From DATCJY01 sp036562565 (lineage in GTDB: Bacteria; Bacteroidota; Bacteroidia; Flavobacteriales_D; Sanyastnellaceae), in NCBI GenBank assembly GCA_036562565.1, contig DATCJY010000093.1:1-15413 (forward strand): a DNA stretch of 15,413 nucleotides, read 5' to 3'. Under the pieces are notes generated by a model that saw only the letters and a program-made list of their open reading frames with translations, was not told the DNA's origin and ran no database searches. Shown in pieces: positions 14,121 to 15,413 of this stretch (positions are counted from its first letter, which is position 1; each line of letters opens with the position of its first letter). The position numbers were made by a program, and so were the translations under genes.

Positions 14121-14933
14121 GTGCAAAACACAACAGAAAGCGACAGCCTCTATCACGATCTCGACCAAATGTCGGTAGCCGAATTGCTTCATCACATCAA
14201 TGAAGAAGACAAGAAAGTGCCGAAAGCAGTTGAGCTAGCCCTTCCTGCCATCGAGAAATTGGTGGAAGCGGTAGCGGCAAAAATGAAAGCCGGAGGTCGC
14301 TTGTTCTACATTGGTGCCGGCACCAGCGGAAGGCTGGGAATTGTGGATGCCTCAGAGTGTCCACCAACTTATGGCGTAGAGCACGGTCTTGTAGTCGGTA
14401 TCATTGCCGGTGGTGACAGGGCAATTCGCTTTCCGGTGGAGTTTGCTGAAGACGATATGGAACAAGGTTGGAAAGATTTACAATCGCACGACATTACCGA
14501 AAAAGATGTGGTAATAGGCATTGCGGCATCCGGAAGAACACCGTATGTAGTGGGAGCATTGAAACAATGCAGAGCACATGGAATTACTACCGGTTGCATT
14601 GTTTGCAACAATGGTTCGGCAGTAGCAGCCGAAGCCGACTATCCTATCGAAGTGATTGTAGGTCCTGAATTCGTAACAGGCAGCACGCGCATGAAGAGCG
14701 GCACTGCCCAAAAGCTTGTATTGAACATGATTTCTACCAGTGTGATGATTCAGCTTGGTAGAGTAAAAGGAAATAAAATGGTGGATATGCAATTGAGCAA
14801 CCACAAGCTCGTGGACCGAGGGACAAGGATGGTCATGGAGCAAACCGGCCTGAATGCTAAGCAAGCTGCAGTCCTACTCCAGCAGTTCCAAAGTGTACGC
14901 AAAGCGGTGGAGCATTTTCACCAACAGAAATAA
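14121..14933 (+). CDS. murQ: N-acetylmuramic acid 6-phosphate etherase
   Basis: MurQ cleaves the D-lactyl ether of MurNAc-6-phosphate to give GlcNAc-6-phosphate and D-lactate, a cytoplasmic step in recycling or using peptidoglycan amino sugars. The SIS-fold signature GGRLFYIGAGTSGRLGIVDASECPPTYG is present (residues about 58-85), in which E79 is the catalytic residue matching E. coli E83. E110 (in EFAEDD) matches E. coli E114. GIAASGRTPYV and GPEFVTGSTRMKSGTAQKLVLN are further family blocks. With a GTG start at 14121 (in-frame with N-terminus QNTTESDSLYHDLDQMS) the protein is 270 residues, right for Bacteroidota homologues. The frame is open upstream to a TTG at 14004, but the promoter at 14075-14104 lies inside that extension. 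A conserved hypothetical gene follows after 10 bases, probably co-transcribed. No MurNAc transporter or kinase is visible. Confidence 0.95.
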   Translation: MQNTTESDSLYHDLDQMSVAELLHHINEEDKKVPKAVELALPAIEKLVEAVAAKMKAGGRLFYIGAGTSGRLGIVDASECPPTYGVEHGLVVGIIAGGDRAIRFPVEFAEDDMEQGWKDLQSHDITEKDVVIGIAASGRTPYVVGALKQCRAHGITTGCIVCNNGSAVAAEADYPIEVIVGPEFVTGSTRMKSGTAQKLVLNMISTSVMIQLGRVKGNKMVDMQLSNHKLVDRGTRMVMEQTGLNAKQAAVLLQQFQSVRKAVEHFHQQK

Positions 14934-14943
14934 AAACAACATT

Positions 14944-15413
14944 ATGCATACACTCGAACCGTATTATAACTGGAGAGGTTTTTACATTGCAAGTGAAGAC
15001 CCCTATTCTCCATTCTATGAGCGCGAGTATTCAGAGTTCGAGTACACCGATAGGATTTACAATCACTACATCCATCCTCAATGGGATCATTTTGGCAGTG
15101 CCACTCTGTTTCTGAAAATTCTTTATGCGCAGTACGAAGATGGATTTGCGATAATGGAGCTCATGGGTGAATGGAATGATTTGCTATACAACGACATCAT
15201 GTTCCTCAAACGCGATGTAGTTGAAGTCCTCATGAATCATGGCATCAACAAGTTCATTCTAATAGGTGAAAACGTACTGAACTTCCACGGTTCGGACGAT
15301 AGCTACTATGAAGAATGGTTTGAAGAAGTGAATGAAAATGACGGCTGGATAGCATTGCTCAACTTCCGCGATCACGTGCTCTATGATTTGAAAGCCTGCA
15401 ACATTGACAGCTA
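14944..15413 (+). CDS. Conserved Bacteroidota protein of unknown function (3' end outside window)
   Basis: The frame opens at an ATG 10 bases after the murQ stop and stays open for 156 codons to the window edge. The product is acidic and aromatic-rich, with no signal peptide or membrane segment, so it should be cytoplasmic. Recognisable stretches are MHTLEPYYNWRGFY (1-14), FYEREYSEFEYTDRIYNHYI, IHPQWDHFGSATLFLKILYA, IMELMGEWNDLLYNDIMFLK and KFILIGENVLNFHGSDDSYY. I recall this as a conserved uncharacterised Bacteroidota family, but I know of no assigned function. Its close spacing to murQ suggests a shared transcript, possibly a link to cell-wall recycling, but that is inference. The missing part is probably short, since NIDS near the edge resembles the end of the conserved region. 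Confidence 0.75.
   Translation, partial: MHTLEPYYNWRGFYIASEDPYSPFYEREYSEFEYTDRIYNHYIHPQWDHFGSATLFLKILYAQYEDGFAIMELMGEWNDLLYNDIMFLKRDVVEVLMNHGINKFILIGENVLNFHGSDDSYYEEWFEEVNENDGWIALLNFRDHVLYDLKACNIDS

Noticed and set aside
14086..14181. Short ORF starting ATGATG after a GGAGG, overlapping murQ
   Set aside because: It is in another frame than murQ, spans the murQ promoter and start, and has no recognisable product. The GGAGG is probably chance.
1..15413. Mobile elements, CRISPR arrays, tRNA or rRNA genes
   Set aside because: No transposase, direct-repeat spacer array, target-site duplication or cloverleaf/rRNA signature was seen.

Overview
The window reads as chromosomal DNA of a free-living Bacteroidota, most likely a Flavobacteriales-type gliding or surface-active bacterium. 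The pointers are a gliding-motility lipoprotein (GldH), a very large secreted protein with PKD, SprB-like and type IX secretion (T9SS) C-terminal modules, a TPR/PD40-propeller protein of the PorE type, and promoters matching the Bacteroidota primary-sigma consensus (TTTG or TTG, about 18-21 bases, then TAnnTTTG). Ordinary Shine-Dalgarno sites are mostly absent. I see no mobile element, CRISPR array, tRNA or rRNA.

Layout, left to right. (1) Bases 1-282 are intergenic, with a probable divergent gene start running off the left edge. (2) A small secreted SPOR-domain protein (+) meets rnhB (-) tail to tail, with 2 bases between stop codons. (3) A minus-strand block runs right to left: recO, holB, ricT, gldH, then rpmH on its own promoter and closed by a strong terminator, then a GT4 glycosyltransferase followed closely by rnhB. 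holB next to ricT is the same gene pair found in Bacillus subtilis. ricT and gldH overlap by one base. (4) Bases 7012-7411 hold no conventional gene, but a plus-strand promoter-like site and a strong rho-independent terminator about 190 bases apart suggest a small RNA or an attenuated leader. (5) A 1263-residue surface protein (+) converges on a minus-strand pair: an acyltransferase-3 membrane protein preceded by a TPR/PD40 protein. They share a bidirectional terminator whose loop carries the acyltransferase stop codon. (6) A divergent promoter region leads right into murQ and a conserved hypothetical protein cut by the window edge.

The themes are housekeeping DNA and RNA maintenance (recO, holB, ricT, rnhB, rpmH), cell-envelope and surface biogenesis (gldH, glycosyltransferase, acyltransferase, SPOR and PD40 proteins, the large secreted protein) and peptidoglycan recycling (murQ). 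The least explained parts are two structured non-coding stretches: a possible three-way-junction RNA between holB and ricT (about 4917-5017) and the terminated transcript candidate upstream of the large surface gene (about 7065-7284).
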